Positions 35,634 through 49,900 of a stretch of 64,000 bases of DNA are shown piece after piece. The DNA is from Baylisascaris procyonis. Taxonomy: Eukaryota; Nematoda; Chromadorea; Rhabditida; Ascarididae. Location of the stretch: the NCBI GenBank assembly GCA_037389465.1, contig JAZARR010000230.1, positions 5,783,501 through 5,847,500 of the forward strand. Reading direction: 5' to 3'. Each line of letters starts with the position of its first letter. The first letter of the stretch is position 1. The position numbers and the translations under genes are program-made. The notes below the pieces were generated by a model, which was given only the letters and a program-made list of their open reading frames with translations, searched no databases and was not told the origin of the DNA.

Positions 35634-38600
35634 CTGAAATATATCACGCCCATATTTGGGAGATAAGCATTTATTATAAAAAAAAACTTGCTTCTAAAGT
35701 TTCTTTAAATATTTTAGCTTCAACAAAAAACTGTTTATGCAAATAGTAGACTCCGTCGAATATGTAAAACCATGCAAATATGGCTACCTTTATTTTATAC
35801 AAATTTCATTGCAGCTAACGTATACGAAAGATTCTTTTCTCTCTTCATCTCTTGCTAGTTATAATAATTGAACACTTTTCTTATTGCCAAAGAAAGTTCA
35901 CTTGACGAAAATGAACAACTAATTACCAAGCCATTCAGCAATCTTTTGCGCTATCAATTCTCTTATTGGCGCCAAGTCAGCGGCATCTTCAGCACGTGGA
36001 GGATACATATCTGCACAATGTGCAGTACCTGCAATATTATTTGCTTGTAATTGAAGCAAAGAATTATGAATATTTTTGTTCTTTTCAGGATAATTTTTGA
36101 AAATTAATCAACATAATTAAATGAATCATCCGAACTAGAATTAGTAGTTGCTTAATGAAAGAATTTCCGCAGAAAAATGAAGCAAATAACGTAAATAAAT
36201 AAAGCAAATAGTAAAAAGCAAATGAAAAAAAAACATACAAATAATTCCAAAAAATTTCACTTATATGGTTCTCAGTCGGCATTAAATTTCTTTGAATTAT
36301 ATAGCCCTCATGCTTTTCATACTTCCAATATTAAATATTGTCTCATGCAGTCAAAATTATCGACTAGGCATCTTTTAGCATAGTTTTTTTCCAGTATTAC
36401 TGCTTGAAAATATTAGTCTCATAGAAGCAAATGGAAACATCTGTTGAACGTCATTGGCATCGAGGCCGTCATGTTGTTCATCGAGTGCGTATAGTATGCA
36501 TATTTCTACCATATAACAATTGCAGTTTCCTGAGCGCTTAAACGAAATATCACGACGAAATCCCCAAATATATTTTGCATCAAATTCATTCGAAAAAACC
36601 CTCATGGCATAAACGATTGAGTCAGAAAATGAGCTGCAACATTTTCATTATCTACGAATACACTGAGGGTTTTTTGTGCATGACGAATTGCATCATTATA
36701 TCAATACGGATTGTATCAATGATGAAAAAACGCACATTCTACGGTTTTCTTAGAAAAAAGTCATCGGAAACAATAAAGTTAAAATTCAAAATCGGGAATA
36801 GTTATGCTCTGAAAAGCTAAGAAGCAATGCTTGAATACCGTTCATTAGAACTGTTGTTACACTGCCAATGCCATCGTATTTGCTGAGTGCATGCCATGGA
36901 TCGATATTGCCATTGGTGAATAGAACGTTGGTACCCTGAAATTGTAAAGAATTTGAAATATTCTGCTAAAAGCAATAATCGTGAATACAATATAGCAAGA
37001 AAATATGCTAGAGGAGGTGGCACAATATGCGCTTTTGTAACTGCGCTCATCGGAAAAGCCGATTTTATTCGAACGCAGCAAATAATGAAACGTAACCAAT
37101 AATGCACTAAGCAAACGTAGAAGTTGTCTAAAATCTAAAAGAAGCTTGATTTTCCCAACAAGCAGACATAAAACGAAACTTTCATATAGTCCATTCGAAG
37201 TTTTCGACTGATTTTTGCTGCTTAAAAAAAAACTAACTTTGGCACCTCAAATTTTAAAGATATATTTTTAAATTTGAGAAATGCTACTTACCTTAAAATA
37301 GTCACGGCCACCATAGAATCTTTGAGATTTATCAACAGCTTCATATACAAATCTTGGTGTGAACTTAGATCCATATACATCTTGGCATATATCAATAAAA
37401 ATACTGCAACGATAACCTACATCAACGATTATCAGATGCAATAGAGAATTGTGCCGCCGATCCTTCCAAAGAAGAGGACCGTTTTCAGATAATAATTTAT
37501 AGTGAATACTGGGCTGGATAGTTTGTGTCAGCTGATGAAATTCAAATGCATTATTAAATAGGCTGAATATATGTGAAAGTATACTAAGAAAGGACAGATA
37601 TACATCGTTTTTTTTTCATTTCACACTACCATTGTTCCAATTGCAACACTACAATCAAGGAAATCGAGTAGCGAAGCGATACGTAGGCATCAAGCCTAAA
37701 ATATGCTGCATTTTGCGGATATAGGCGGTCGTTGATCTTCGATCATACCTTTGATATGTCCTTTTCAAAAATTTTAGTTGTGCTGAATGAGGAACAAAAC
37801 AATACTATTATTTACTTTAATATATTTGGGTAGCATTACTTATTTAGGTATGAGATCACATGCTCAGAAAGCCAAAAGAATTCCCATATTAGAACTGGAT
37901 GAATGCATACAGTACGAATCGCTAAAACGTACGCTGCTGATACGAACCCATACGAATCCATGAATAAACCCGATTTGCGTCAACAGCTGCTATCATTTTT
38001 CGTTCTATCTAATTACCGTAATCGAGGTAGCAAGTGATGACTGCCGTAATGATAATAAATGTGAGTAGTTTGGCCCCTTCTTCATCACCTGTTTATGACA
38101 ATGAGAGCAAAAATTTTGGTTTCAATAATAACTTTTGAGATGAACACTCGAATCATTTTGTGCTGAGAGCAAGTTCGATTGATCACAGAATCAAATCCAC
38201 GAACGGGATTGAACCCATTGATTAGAAGCAGTTTAGTGCCTCTTTGAAAGGAGGAAATACACAAAACCAATTGAACTAACTTCACTGGAGTCGGACCACC
38301 GAAGATGTTTTCACCGATATCAGTTGACTGGAAGAAACCGAACTCATTGCAAGTTTGGTATGTCCAACTACGACCTGATGCTGAAAAAATCACTCTATAA
38401 TTACATGATTGGATTCAATAATAAAGAGGGAAACTTTTAATGAAATTTCTGCACTCGCGTAGAAATGATGCGTATAACATTGTTGACGCTGTCAGCTAAT
38501 AATTCAATTCAATTCCTACCATATTCCCTCGCAAACAATTTTAATCGCGTACACGGATGAGTAGAGGCTCCGATAAACAGAGTTTCAATTGATAATAAAA

Positions 38601-41600
38601 ATTTCAATTTTCTTGAAAATTTCATAACAATCTGTTAAAAAAGTTTCGTAAATTAGCTTCAAATTGTCGATGCCAAACAAAAAACGAGAGAGATTATTGC
38701 GATCGCTTTCTATAACTCCTCTTTACATGATAGTCACGTATAACTGAATGTTGCGAAATATCAATGGCACTCATTCGTAAATATAAATGATATCTTCAGT
38801 TATTTGCATATTTTTTTGAGTGACTTACATTTAGCATTCACATCCTTCAAATAATCGATATAATTCTGCAAGTTATTATCAGTGTATGTGAATCCTCCGT
38901 AAGAAAAGTTAGCGATATAAATATTGACGTCTGCGACGTTCTCCATTGGAGTCTTTGCGGTATTTAACATATAACTGCATACTTCACGTATTCCTCCACC
39001 TGTTGCATACGATCCCTTTAAATAAAATTTTAATTATAAAACTATCAAACAATATTGAAACTCATTGTTTTACATCATGTATAGCTTTCGAAATTCAATA
39101 ACGAAAGTTGCATGACGATATAGTAAAAGAGATTGCCATTTGGAGACAGGTGAATGTATCTAAACTATTCTGTGGCGTTTTCCCGCTGAGATCATTTCGC
39201 TTAAAGTTGTTTGAAGTGGGCAACTATCGTACAATTAAAAAATGAGTCCTTCATTGATTAAGAAACTTACACTGTTGTCGTTATTGTACTGAACAGCGCC
39301 TTGGAAATTACCGTATAAAATACTAAAGAAATTCTGGATATCGAGATCGGTCACTTCCGTCGTCAAATTCCATTCTGGTTTCAACCTCAAATATTGCTAG
39401 CTGTATGGTTAATCATCTATATTTGCATCACGGTTGAAACATCTAAACTGTTAATTTCCCTGCTGTGTGAAAAAAAGTTAGCCAAGTAGCCGTTTGATCA
39501 ATGCTAACAAACACAGTCAACGCTACTTTCGATCAGCCCAGTATGTTCGCTCAACACAATAAATAGCACGCTGAACGGGCAAGAATAAGTAGGAAGATGT
39601 ACCGCAGAATCTCATGATCGAAATTTCGACGTGCTCATGCCATCAGGATTTTATCGCTTTCTTGCTTCGCCTCTTCGATCTCGTCGCTCAGTGTCGAAAT
39701 CTTCCTCATCCCCAATTTCATATTACCCCAACAATCAGTAGAAGTTTAGTTTATTCCCAATATCTTCGGGTAGTTTTCAACAGTGAACTGCGAAATTTCT
39801 TGCACTCTATGAATAAAGTGAAATACATTTCCAAAGAAGTGATAAGAATTAAAGCGAAAAATGTTACGTGAAAAGGTTCGATAAGGTAACGCGTCCTGTA
39901 CGTGTCAATGAGAGTTGATGTATTTGATCGAAAGCCTTTTTCACGTTTTCCGCACATTCAGCATTAAACACACGCAATGCATTCTCAACAACAATCAAGT
40001 ACTCTGCAAATATGAGCATAATGAAATGCCAATTCAGGGACTGTGATATATAGTAATGTCGAGTGGTTGGAAGGCTTGCCCATAATGAACAACTTGCAAA
40101 AATATTCGTTGTGTGGTAAGTTCGATTGCAAAAAAGTTGACTTGTAGAAATGGGAAATTCTGTTCTTGAAGTTTGCCCTATCTTGAGAATGGAAAGCACA
40201 TATACAGACGGATAAACCTTAAACCTTAGATATATGCTCATCATTTCTTCATGGCTATTATGTACTTAAAAAAATTATGCAGACGCAATCTTCAAAGAAG
40301 TTAATGTATCTGTTGAAATTTTTTCCCACTATGTTCTGATGTACATTTGATGAGAGCTTCCAGTATGAATATCGTCACAATTCGTATAGACGTTTATGGG
40401 AAATATTTCGATGGCAATGAACTCGGTCGGGAATATGCTAAATCAAGGACGGAAGGACGCCGGGGGTAGGGGGAGGGAAGCAGGTTGAGAGAGGGAGGGG
40501 ATTTCTGCGCGCTTTGTTTTTTCTTAGACAGCAGAGATTTTCCGACATTGAATGGCATGATCCCCAATGATGATCTGCATTAGGTGCAGAGTAGAATGCT
40601 CAAATGGTTCAGTATTCCAGAAAATCAGCATTTCGAAAATATTGTTCACGTCTGCTCGGCTTTCACACATTTTTCAAATCAGATGCTCCGGTGGTCTTAA
40701 GATGCCCAAGAAACTGCAATTCAATAGTGCTCTCTACGCAGGAGGCTGACGAAATTACATGAAATTTTCTGAGCAGGCAGTGGGGGAGGGGAAGAGGATA
40801 GCACAAACACATTCTGCTAATCTTTCACTTTTCGTCAAATAGAAGTGGACAGTTTTTCGGCATAAAACTTTTTTCTATGATGCCTATAGTGAAGAATTCT
40901 GAAACTAACCATAAAAGTCGACTTTTGCCTCGATTGGTGCAGAGCTGGCAAGGGCACCAACAGTTAGGTGAGGATAGAACTGACGAAACCATGCCGAGAG
41001 CATCCCTTAAATATGCCTGTTATCGATATATTCCCTCTCAGAAGTCACCGATGGCATTTGGGTTATTGATGATAAATATTTTCAGATCGAGCATCGTCGA
41101 ATGTTCTTCTATTTCGTTTTTAATGGCCAATAGGTTTTTCAGCGTAAACGAATCTTAAAAATTCAGCCTAATCGTATATAACTCCATTATTGATATTAAT
41201 ATTGTAAAGTCGAATATACATATAGCGAAACTCCTACTATATTTTTATACACGTATGTTTATAAAACTTGCCTGGATATGAGCCTCCGAAAGTCACCCAT
41301 TTTGGGTTGACAAGATTATATCGTTCATTCATTGTCATAATGAACTGAGCTAAATCGGCAAGCGCTTGCGTCGCTGTAAGCCATCTGAGGTTTTCGGTAG
41401 ATTGGTCACTGCAATACACACAGATGATAACTTTTCGCTATCTTGACCTCTATTCAAGTCAGTTGACTTTATTTGCATTTAAAATTTTTGATCTTTATTC
41501 ATTGAATGGCTTATAAACGCAGCTGACCTTCTAATCAATGCTAGTTCGTTTGTAATCGACTGCAGTTAATCATCAACGATCCATTCCTCTCGAATCGCAT

Positions 41601-43687
41601 CCAGAATCTTCACTAATTTCATTCTGATGACGGTCAATGCTTTAATTACCGTGAAAAGTTTTGAAAGAGCACGACAGCGATATGAATGTCCCACCGAAAT
41701 TACACTTAACTGTAGATGGTGTTAAGGTGTATTTTTTCTCAAAAAGTTTTTCAAGGTTTATATCTTGCATCAGTTTTTGCCTCAAACGTTCCACATCTTT
41801 GTCATTTGAGGCAGCACCTTGTTTCCCATTTTATATAAATGAACATAATGTTTTCCATATAAGGTGCTTGTTAACTATGATGGTACTTATCAATGAGGGT
41901 ACAACGCAAGTTAGGTTAAGCAATACGCTTTTCCTCCAGCAACTAAACCATATGTGCATATGTGGCTCTTATCAAGTAGTTATTTAGCTTGTCTACACAT
42001 CTTTTTCAACAAATAGGCTGATGCTGAATATTTTAAAGAAAAGTATAATCAATTTCATGCTCTTCAACATTCACAATAAATCAAAGATGGATCGCTTACG
42101 GTGTTGGAAAACTATCACCATAATATCGATGTTCAAGCATATAAACAGTGGCGTTGAACTTTCTTGCCATGCTCATCGTGATCACATTAGGATCGGTCAC
42201 CCATTTGACATTTGCTCTACCTTCACCACCGATCAGAAGGAAATGCGGTCCTCCAGGTTGTGCATATTGCGGATTCACCCAATATCTCTGCAGCAACATT
42301 CCAATCAAATATCCAACTCCGCAGTCGCACAAATCACCTATCAACTTAAGACACAAACTTTTAAGAAGTCTATAGCCAAAAGACACTGTAAAGAGTCATT
42401 AGGCCATTAATTCTGCGCTTAACTAAATCACTCAGGTCTATCGTTTGTCTCATAGTAAAAGCTAATATTTTCATGAGGTGGTGAAATTCATGATAAATAT
42501 GCTGGCAAATTTCAAAGGTGGTAACTAGAGTTTGGTTGCTGGTTTATGAAACACGAAATATGAAAGCAAAACAATAAAAGTTTGTTTTAACATAAATCAG
42601 CACGCTTTGAATGGAAAACAGGTCAACAGATAATTTTGGCTTTTTTTCATGAATTGGATTGCAAGCATAAATAATTGCGAAAAAGAATTGAAAAATTGAT
42701 AAATATCTGAGAAAAACCAACTAAACGGCGCTTTAGATGTTCTTCCAGTTGAAATTTGTCAATTGCAAATAATGATCAGAATTATCACACAGCAAACTTC
42801 GATATGAAGAGTAGTAATTGGTTGGGTGAATTTTTCTAGCTGTAGAATTTTTTTTTCAAATATCAGATTTAAGATCTATTTCAAGAGGAAATTTTTTGAA
42901 GCAACTTATACGATGGATTAAATCTACCAGCGTCCCGATAGTATTCGAAGTCACAATGAAATCGGAATGAAAAATAACAATCGCAAAACATGAATCAATA
43001 TAAAGCACACTTGGTTGAATGTATTCATATTCGTAACGTCGAAGTGATCAACGGGCATTGTTATATTACCAGCAACAAATCCAGGCGGATAATCAACCAC
43101 TAGAGATGAAGTCTGAAAATATTTGATCATGTCGCAATAAAGAGCGATGCTAGCTGGGGAATATCACTTCAAAACGAAATATAGCATGACGAAAGACAAC
43201 TCAGAGAAGAAATTTTAGCACTTCATCATAAACTAAACTTTGCTTGCAGCTTGACAGAGCCAAAAACATTTGTGTTAATTCATCTCTACCTATATACTCA
43301 GTTACAGATTTAAGCTTCATCTCTACCTATATACTTAGTTACAGATTTAAGCAAACAACTTATTTATTTCGAGGAAATTACTTATTTTCATAATCCACCT
43401 TAATTATTTTTATTTTATGTGCAATCAAAACGAAAATATACACCATTGACGCGCATAAAATGTACATGAAATGAAATATTTGAAAGCCTCTTTCGAGATT
43501 CTTTTCAAAATTTCAACTGGCTATAAAAAGGTAATGAATTCTCGAGCAATAGACCTGAATAAGAAGCATAAATACATCTAATTCCATCCTATAACAAGCT
43601 TACCGGAGGCTCAACAAGGAATCCGTGAAGGGGCCTTCCTCTGAAAAATCTTGGAAGATTTGCAGGTATATCCTCAACGGTTCTCAT
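34673..43687 (-). CDS. Family S28 serine peptidase (prolyl carboxypeptidase / PRSS16-like), downstream copy
   Basis: Family S28 exopeptidases (lysosomal or secreted) remove residues next to proline. Exons: 43690-43604, 43112-43011, 42287-42100, 41408-41272, 41005-40910, 40003-39868, 39385-39271, 39015-38829, 38380-38281, 37403-37292, 36935-36839, 36028-35919; all phases agree. Counted from the ATG at 43687, the short form is 487 residues ending in TAG at 35919. Catalytic residues read Ser168 (FGGSYPG), Asp431 ([10 protein letters not shown]) and His455 ([11 protein letters not shown]). IGGEG and [12 protein letters not shown] are also typical. A long form of about 540 residues splices at 35927 to exons 35633-35556 and 34761-34673. 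The intron after 41272 has a GC donor. No signal-peptide exon was found; the ATG follows an acceptor (TTTTACAG) by three bases. The exon pattern matches the upstream copy, so the two are duplicates. Confidence 0.9.
41270..41271 (-). promoter_or_regulatory. Non-canonical GC splice donor (CCAG/GCAAGT)
   Basis: The exon carrying the catalytic serine ends TATCCAG and is followed by GCAAGTTT. The preceding and following exons are fixed by homology and phase, so the GC donor is well supported. AG/GCAAGT is the classic GC-AG consensus. Confidence 0.75.
43279..43352. repeat. Exact-length 37-bp tandem duplication in an intron
   Basis: Units 43279-43315 and 43316-43352 share TTCATCTCTACCTATATACT and the rest of the 37 bases, differing at one position (C or T). 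They lie in the first intron of the downstream S28 gene and look like a recent duplication. Confidence 0.85.
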
Positions 43688-43689
43688 TT

Positions 43690-43932
43690 CCTGTAAAACA
43701 TAGCTTTACGCCTCTAAGATCATCATATTACGCAACGAACAATACGTTGAAAGTTTCACTAGTAGTGGTGACATGCATCAAAATTATCGTAGAATTTGAA
43801 ACAAATAATCACAGTTCGAAAGCGTTTTTGAATAACTTTCATATGTCATAAAATATAGATTAGCCATCTATGCATAATGCGATATGTCTCAACTACCGCT
43901 GAAGAGGTCTTAGTTTTAATCAAGGCTCTGAA
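43690..43932 (-). promoter_or_regulatory. Short intercistronic gap between the two S28 genes
   Basis: Only 242 bases separate the stop of the upstream S28 gene (43933) from the first recognisable exon of the downstream one. ATTAAA, a polyadenylation variant, lies about 17 bases after the upstream stop. The downstream exon is preceded by TTTTACAG, with the first ATG three bases later. This resembles an operon junction with SL2-type trans-splicing. The gap alternatively hides a signal-peptide exon that I could not identify. Confidence 0.4.
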
Positions 43933-46900
43933 TTAGTAATTGTTGTAAAAGCAAAGCTGCGGAAAATGCACTCCTTCCCTACGATATGAATATAGCAGTT
44001 TGACGCATACTTCAGCGAATGGTTTCAGTTGAACCGGCCTCAAGGTTGACGTAAAGGGCTTCATTCTCGGAGGCATTGGCTGCTGTCGGCTTTGCGTTTG
44101 TGAGATCTTCTGCGTTTGTATGCCGTTTACCCATTTGTTAATGTTTGAGGCAATAATATTACGAGCGTTGGTAAGTGCTGGTAAATCCTGTGCTCTTGCT
44201 GGGTACATATCAGCGCAATGTGCTGTTCCTGAAGAATATATACACGTAAGAACGAAGAGGTTATCACTGATGGTGTTATACATTTCACTCGAATGCTAGT
44301 AAGCTCAATTATTGTTGCTGTTGCTTTATGGAAAAAAAAACGCTTACCGTGAATAAGAATCGGTACAACCGAGGGTTCTATGTTGGAGTATAATCCAAGT
44401 GCATGCCATGGATCGATATCGCCATTTGGAAAGACCACATTTGTTCCCTGAATTTACTATATTCTTATAAGCAACTCGGTGGACTATGCCTATTATAAAT
44501 GATTTCTATTTACGAAAAATTGAAATAAACATTTTGAAGAAGTTTCGACATATTTCTTCTGCTGAATCATGCTGAACGTTCATTGAATGAATGATGGTGA
44601 ATCCATTCCATTCCATGAGTTTTACTTGGACTTTTGTGGTAGCGATGATGTGGTCTTCAAATTTTACCCAATAGGGCGTTTCCGGATCCGTAAAACTCAT
44701 CAGTGCTCCCAAAAAGAATCTTCTGAGGTTTTTTCTCAAATATTTTCTGCCTTCAAAAGAGTGACGGCAACAATAAGAGGACAGCTGTGCTTATTGGTTA
44801 ACGGAAAGGAGACAAAAGTTTTTCTCCGGCAACCACTATATGCTAATTTCTGAAAAACAGCCAGCAATGACGTCTGCATTTCTAAGACAACATGCATGTC
44901 ACATGTATTTACGCGCATTTATCTACTTAAGTAACAACAAGTCACCGATGTATATATTTTTGAATTTATGGTACCTTGAAGTGATCTTTTCCACCGTAAT
45001 ACTTCCCCGTTGCATGAACACTGTTTTCAATCGCCTGTATTTTGTATGCTGATCCAAATGTATCAGTGCACATATCGACAAACAAACTGAAATTCATCGT
45101 AACCTTATCCTATTTGATTCTAAAAAAAAAAAAAATTAGAGCCAATTAAATCTATAAAGCCTCAAGTAGTTCTCTAAAACCGCAATTATCTTGTCGAAGC
45201 TCGAACTATTTTTCAAAGGGTAGAACTAGCAGTAGAAATCGCTGAATGTTGAAATAATTTTTTCTCACATATAAACTATCTTTCCCAATTTGGAATTATT
45301 CAGTCGGTAGAAGAAAATGAATAATGCGGTTTATAAAAAAAATTTCTTCGTTTCGATATATCGAATTGCAATGAAATGTAGAACAGGACGAAATGTTTGA
45401 CCACATGCAAATCGTTGTGCGCAATTCTAATAAAATTTCGCTCATGTAAACAAACCCGCATCTCGAAGTAAATGGAATTGTTGAAATCGTTACTTCTTAT
45501 AAACTTATCACTTAACATCCTAATTAAATTAGCAGCTCAAATTATGCAAGCGAACAACAATACGACTAGATGACGCGCTTTCGAGTGAATGAGAAAATAT
45601 TCTTCTATATTGCATTGTATCATTCAAAAATTTGAAGTAACAGAATGCCTTCCATCTTCTTTCGCTCATGCTTAACTCAACTCTGAGTTAACTGTGGTGT
45701 TGTAGGATAATATTTCATCGAAAATTACGCGTTTACCTTATCACCCACCTCTCAAACGATCCTTTGAATGCGATATCATTAATAAAAGTGTGAGTTTTCG
45801 TCGGAATGATTCCTTTATTGAGCTGTAGTCAGTTATGAAAGCAAAAGGATGCTCCCAGCAAGAAACAGCCGGTTATGCACCTTTCAAGGGCAATCAAATT
45901 GCACAATTGTGCAGAAGAGTATGTTGAAGTGAATTTAAATTGTGAAGATTGACACTAACTTGACTGGGGTCACACTTCCGAAAATATTACGACCCAAATC
46001 GGTTGATTGAAAATATCCGAATTCAGTACACGTTTGCCATACCCAGCTACGATCGGCGGCTGAAAATTTGCTAGTTTCCTTAAGATAAATGTCTACAATA
46101 TAGAAAAAGAGGTATTTTAAATGAATATAGATAAGAGAAAAAGAGAAAGGCAAAGATTTCACCAAAACCTGAACGACTTCGACAAGTCAATACTACAACA
46201 AAATCAACGACCATCTCAGGATGTGCTTAAACCTCATTTGGCTGATACATTGCGAAATTAAAGACTAGCCGAAATATTGAATCATTTCAATATTTGCGAT
46301 ATTGAAAAGAAATGAAATAATTTTCAAAAACAATTCTGCTAACGCTTTCTAAGATCTATTCTTATTTCGTTGTTTTGATCTTCCTTGTTGAATTAGAACA
46401 ATAATTTGGCTTCTATCATTAAAAATGCAGCATTAATTTCGAAATGAGTATTCTTTGAAAACCTACAAGAATAGCCAAACGCGTCGTATGTTTCATCAGC
46501 CAAGAAGGTGATCATTCCATCATAGTCGATATCAATCGAAAGAAAACTTGCGGGGCTATCGAATTCTGTCAGATAAACTATAGTACTCTTTATGCGATTG
46601 AGGTAATCCATTGAAGTATTCATCATAATTGGGCATATTTCCGATATTCCGCCTCCTATGGCATAACTTCCCTAAAAACAATTAGTCAGTATGGTGCAAA
46701 ATAAATGTTGGTATCATGACGAAGAAAAAGCTCTAAATGATTAGCAAACAAACTTATAGGTGCAAAAATATCCATATTAAGTGCAATATTCGCCAAAATT
46801 GTAGCATTAAGAACGTTTTTGCTTGTTCTTACTATTCATACTCACATACTTTATATGTTTTTTCACTTCGGAGAACTAAATAAATAAATAAATGAATAAA

Positions 46901-49900
46901 TAAATAGATAATCGGCCGATTATGTAAATCACTGCAGCTTTTCTAATCAGTCAATGAAAAATAGATATGTCTATGCTTTGTCGATGTTTTTTGCAAGCAG
47001 ATTCAAACACAAAGAGCAATTATGAACCGTGCACACGCGAATCATGCGCTATGCCATCCACCCAGCTAGTTCGGCTTGTTTAGAGAGTCTTGTTCACGGC
47101 TTCCACGATGTTTAATTGCAACGACAATCTCCGGTGGTGTGGGATTATTATTCGAGAAGGACTGACGCTCAATACAATTTTACAGTTGGATCTATCAGCC
47201 TCGAAACGAGTGATGATATTTAAAGGTCGCCAAAAATATGTGTGCATTTTGCATTGGGTCGATTATTCTTGTTACACTAATGAGGCCGAAAGGAAGGGCT
47301 TTTTGCACATTTATACGAGCGACTGGGTCAATTAGAATATGCAGGTAATACTCCGCATATTTTACTATTTATTGGTAACCTTTGGAACTTGTTAAAAAGG
47401 TGGAAAAGCACTACCCGTACCGGATTGTAAGATTTGCATAGATGGTAAACTGTGAAATTTGTGTAGATGAACTAGGTAAATTTCTGTGCCAGCTACACCC
47501 ACCAGAACTTGCATTTCCAAGAATACAGCGTTTTTATCTTGAATGTAAGCGAACATTTCGAACAATGTGCTACTAAGAGGCATAATGACTATAAAAAAAA
47601 ATCATCCAATAGGAATTTTATGCCCCACTAAATCACGACGCTGCCCACAACTGGAAATCGATTCGTCCCTTTCCCTCGCGGGCCAATGCCTAGAAGAGAT
47701 AACTACTCATCCGAATCTCTGATAACTCAGGATGAAAGTCCCGTCCTCGCCCACTTCTCGATCCATCTAAGAAAGGATGGGATCCCTCAAGGCTGTTTCA
47801 GCGGAAACCCACTCAGGAAAGGTGCTATCATACATGTCTATAGTTATGGAAGGCAAGCTTGTTAAAAGCCTACAGCGTTGTCACCACTGTACTGCACTGC
47901 TCCTTGGAAATATCCGTAGATGGTTGCGAAGAAGTTTTGTATGTCCTTGTATCGAAGTTGGGTCTCGTTTAATTTCGGATCCAAACTGCAATTTTGTGTT
48001 TTTATTGTCTACAAAGCAGAAATAAATAAAGAAGTCTGCGATATGCTTTAGGTAAATAAGTAACAACAGGATGTTTTTGCGAATGTTTTTAACTGAATTG
48101 GTGCAAAGAGTAAAATTATGTCTTCTTGATCAAGTAACACGAAATACCTCTGTTACGTTTGGCTAACTTTTTTCTCGTTCAGAACATTTTTTAACTTCAT
48201 ATTGGATGAAGTCAAACGAGAAATTCTAAATGCGCTTCGCGTATATTTTATTTCGCAATGAAAAAGAACTGCTTGTTTGTCTGTCTGCCCTATTCATTGT
48301 GAAATTGCCTGCGTGCTGGTCCTTCCTTACATTTCCCAAACTTTTGATTCATTGCAAGTGTTGTGTGCTTATCCTCATTATTGAACATGTCAGACTGAAG
48401 CCTCAACAGGTAGTTTTTTTTTCATAAAGCGTCCGGTGTGCCGAATCCAGCAGGTCAATGCAGCAATGGCCTGGAGAGGTAAGTCATTGAGGGAACATTA
48501 TCTGGCTGTATCTCCATTATGCTCGCATTCGGAACAACCACAATACTGAAAAATTGTCGTCTGCGATATCCTGAGCAGAGAGGGGAGCTAGGCTTAGAAG
48601 ATGTGAATTTGCCGTCACCTCCATCACTTCCTCTCTCCACCCTTGGAAATAGTCACGAAATACTATATTTGTTCAAGCTGCACACTATATAGAAGGTCTC
48701 GTTAGGTACACAAATCACGTTGACATAGTTTTTCAGACAGTGAGGCCTCAACTTGTTCCTCATATACGCAGATAACATGTACGATGATCAGAGAGGGAAT
48801 CTTACACAAAAAGTTCCGAAAGATTTTTACGCCCTTCGAGTGTCCATATCATTTTGGACATTTCTGTGAAACCTTGTTGAACTGCGTCTGCACATTCCGG
48901 TGCATAAGATCGAAGTGCATTCTCGACCACCTCAAGATATTCTGAAATGTTCAAATGAACTACAGACAGTTCTTTCCGATAATAATAACCTTCAAAGTTT
49001 TTTTTAAAGTTAAATAATATGGAAAGAAAACAAATTCTTTGCTTAGTATCGCACCATCAAACCAGTACGTAGAGAAAATTTAAGAAATTGATTAAGACAA
49101 CAAGAAGACATCGGTATCAGCATGAAAAATTTATTCATTATTCTTCTTTCCGAGCGCCTTGATATTGCTTCCAATGAGTTATTTCGATTGGTAAAAGTTT
49201 TTATTAAGAACCGCATACTTGCGGACGTTTCAAACGTTGCTTCCCTAGCGAAAACGCCTGTTCCAAGCAAAATTATGGGAACATTTCATCAAGAGCCCTG
49301 AACAGTTATGAAGTGAATATGAATTGAAACACAATGAAACAGAGCTTTCAGGAAAATATTTCTGGTTCTCTTCTCTATTTTATATTTTGATGAGGCAGAT
49401 AAGAACCTGCTGATTTCTTCTCAAAGAAAGCTTCCGTATTATTGGAGATACGAACCGTAAAAATCGAGTTTTGCTTCGACAGGTCCCGAACTGCCCACGG
49501 CACCGATCACCAGCTCAGGATGCTTTTCACGCAACCATGCAGCCAATGCACCTGAAAATGCTTTTAAGTTATAAATCACCTCAAAATGCCTAGGAATGAT
49601 TATTCTGCTCCTCGCTGCTGCTCTCATCGGGAATTTCGCACCACCTCTCGCTTTTTATACCAGTCGAACAGAAAGTAAACACTCCTAAAGTGCCTATAAT
49701 TTGAAAGCATTTGTTCAGTCTGCCGATATCACCTGAGTAAAAATAACTAATGCGAGCCCTAAAGGAAAATTGCGGACAGATGCTGCGAGATAAGCGAAGA
49801 AAGGTACTGGGAGAGTCAATGATAAGCCCTGAGAGATAATCACAGAGAAACATTAAAAGGCAAACAGAATCAAGCATTGAGCAGAGACTTTTTGAAAGAG

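Noticed and set aside
42148..42375. Plus-strand frames over the S28 exon at 42100-42287
   Set aside because: Antisense shadows of a well supported coding exon.
44506..44739. Minus-strand frame between S28 exons 44975 and 44447
   Set aside because: The flanking exons already join in phase across the GGKDHFK/GTNVVFPNG junction expected for the family; this is intron.
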